Below are positions 37,302 to 37,831 of a stretch of 37,831 nt of DNA, piece after piece. How positions within the stretch are numbered: the first letter of the stretch is position 1; each line of letters starts with the position of its first letter. A program made the translations under genes and the position numbers. Below the pieces are notes generated by a model, which was not told the DNA's origin, searched no databases, and saw nothing but the letters and a program-made list of their open reading frames with translations. Origin of the DNA: Methylobacter sp. (GTDB taxonomy: Bacteria; Pseudomonadota; Gammaproteobacteria; Methylococcales; Methylomonadaceae); the NCBI RefSeq assembly GCF_023227905.1, contig NZ_JALOCF010000049.1, forward strand, positions 1 to 37,831. Direction: 5' to 3'.

Positions 37302-37813
37302 TGCAAATTTCTGTCTCCATTGATTCCGGTGATCTGCCTGCGTTTTTAGCAAAGCTCAACCGGCAAGTTCCGATTGCTGCAGACAACGCCGTTCGATCAT
37401 CCGTGGCGGTATTGCATGAAAATGCAATTAATCAAATGCGCGGTAAAGGACCGGTGCCGGCGTCGGTGATCGCTAGCCGCTTGCGAGTATCAGGCAATGA
37501 GGCGGCCGCTTCTTTGTGGTTGGGTCAATTGCCGGTTAATGCGGCGTTTATCGGTGATCTACAGCAATATGGCAGCGGATCGCTGGCGGGTAATCAATTT
37601 TTTGATAAAGCGTTTATTGTGCATCGACGAGGCTATGACACGCTGCGTCGCCGAAAACCCGAAGCAAAATGGATGCCGTCGCAAAAAGGAACGTACCCAA
37701 TCGAATCAGTTACTGTTCCTATTCCTGGTCAACCCAACGCGGAAATTATCGGCAATTTGTCGGCTGATCATTATGTAGAAACGTTTCTAAAAACACTAAG
37801 CCTACCCGAATAA
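37301..37813 (+). CDS. Minor tail / tail completion protein, gpZ-like
   Basis: This 170-residue protein (MQISVSIDSGDLPAFLAKLNRQVPIAADNAVRSSVAVLHENAINQMRGKGPVPASVIASRLRVSG...) resembles minor tail protein Z and HK97 gp10-like proteins that finish the tail at the connector. A helical N-terminal part with paired Ala-rich helices is followed by a beta-rich part ending IIGNLSADHYVETFLKTLSLPE. It is the full copy of the gene cut at position 1. At 37719 the base is C (Pro), while the left copy has T (Leu). Confidence 0.72.
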   Translation: MQISVSIDSGDLPAFLAKLNRQVPIAADNAVRSSVAVLHENAINQMRGKGPVPASVIASRLRVSGNEAAASLWLGQLPVNAAFIGDLQQYGSGSLAGNQFFDKAFIVHRRGYDTLRRRKPEAKWMPSQKGTYPIESVTVPIPGQPNAEIIGNLSADHYVETFLKTLSLPE

Positions 37814-37831
37814 TATGATTACCACATTCAT
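37713..37831. repeat. Right copy of the 119-bp terminal direct repeat
   Basis: This stretch matches bases 1-119 with a single difference (C at 37719 against T at 7). It closes the circle at about 37,712 bp. Confidence 0.95.
37815..37831 (+). CDS. First codons of the gpU-like gene, duplicate of 103-119
   Basis: The last 17 bases of the window are the beginning of the tail terminator gene described at 103-549 and are present because of the terminal repeat. Confidence 0.9.

Noticed and set aside
1..37831. CRISPR arrays, insertion sequences, rRNA genes or auxiliary metabolic genes
   Set aside because: I found no regularly spaced repeats, no transposase, no rRNA and no clear metabolic gene other than the dNMP kinase.

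Overview
The window is one complete genome of a temperate siphovirus-type phage, opened in the middle of its late operon. The first 119 bases recur as the last 119 with one mismatch, so the unit is a circle, or a circularly permuted or cos-closed molecule, of about 37,712 bp. The gene at the right end (37301-37813) continues in register into the left end. The host is probably a gammaproteobacterium. The integration site is the 3' half of a tRNA-His(GTG) gene, the repressor is a HTH-S24 protein of the type common in gammaproteobacterial phages, and the Nu1/A/W/B head module is lambda-like. Genus cannot be read from the sequence.

Layout. (1) Late structural genes, + strand, run from the terminase at 27697 through the end of the window and back through position 1 to 15982. 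In order they are terminase small and large subunits, a gpW-like connector, a secreted TIM-barrel/esterase fusion, portal, a ClpP-protease/capsid fusion, capsid decoration, two holin-like membrane proteins, head-tail joining, a Z-like and a U-like tail completion protein, endolysin, tail tube, chaperone, tape measure, and a gene-transfer-agent-like tail-tip block (DUF2460, DUF2163, NlpC/P60, tip protein) with distal fibre-type proteins. A two-gene cassette on the - strand interrupts it at 2576-3193. (2) The attachment site (16110-16154) and integrase (16222-17340) follow. (3) A leftward early operon occupies 20805 down to 17446. It starts behind an operator-covered promoter and a leader terminator, and carries about a dozen small genes, several with a single membrane segment. 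Its distal part (17445-18341) is built like an integron cassette array: three attC-like sites alternate with small ORFs. (4) The immunity region (20884-22486) holds two operator clusters, a zinc-ribbon membrane protein gene, an S24-type repressor and a divergent Cro-like gene closed by a strong terminator. (5) The rightward early operon (22600-27461) has a LuxR-type HTH, small zinc proteins, dNMP kinase, DnaB helicase, a DnaT-like replication protein whose gene contains iterons plus an AT-rich tract (probable origin), a small winged-helix-like protein and a Q-like antiterminator. It is followed by a terminator and a probable cos region.

How it works together. Repressor and Cro share an identical recognition-helix segment and probably compete for the same sites at both early promoters. 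Both early transcripts meet a terminator early, which suggests antitermination. DnaB and the DnaT-like protein would fire the internal origin. The Q-like protein would open the late operon, which contains at least one more internal terminator (33927-33948). Integrase acts at the tRNA-His site.

The most unusual parts are the attC-like cassette array in a phage, a TIM-barrel-like module present both in the tail operon and in a secreted esterase fusion, and a beta-propeller-like insertion in the tail-tip protein.
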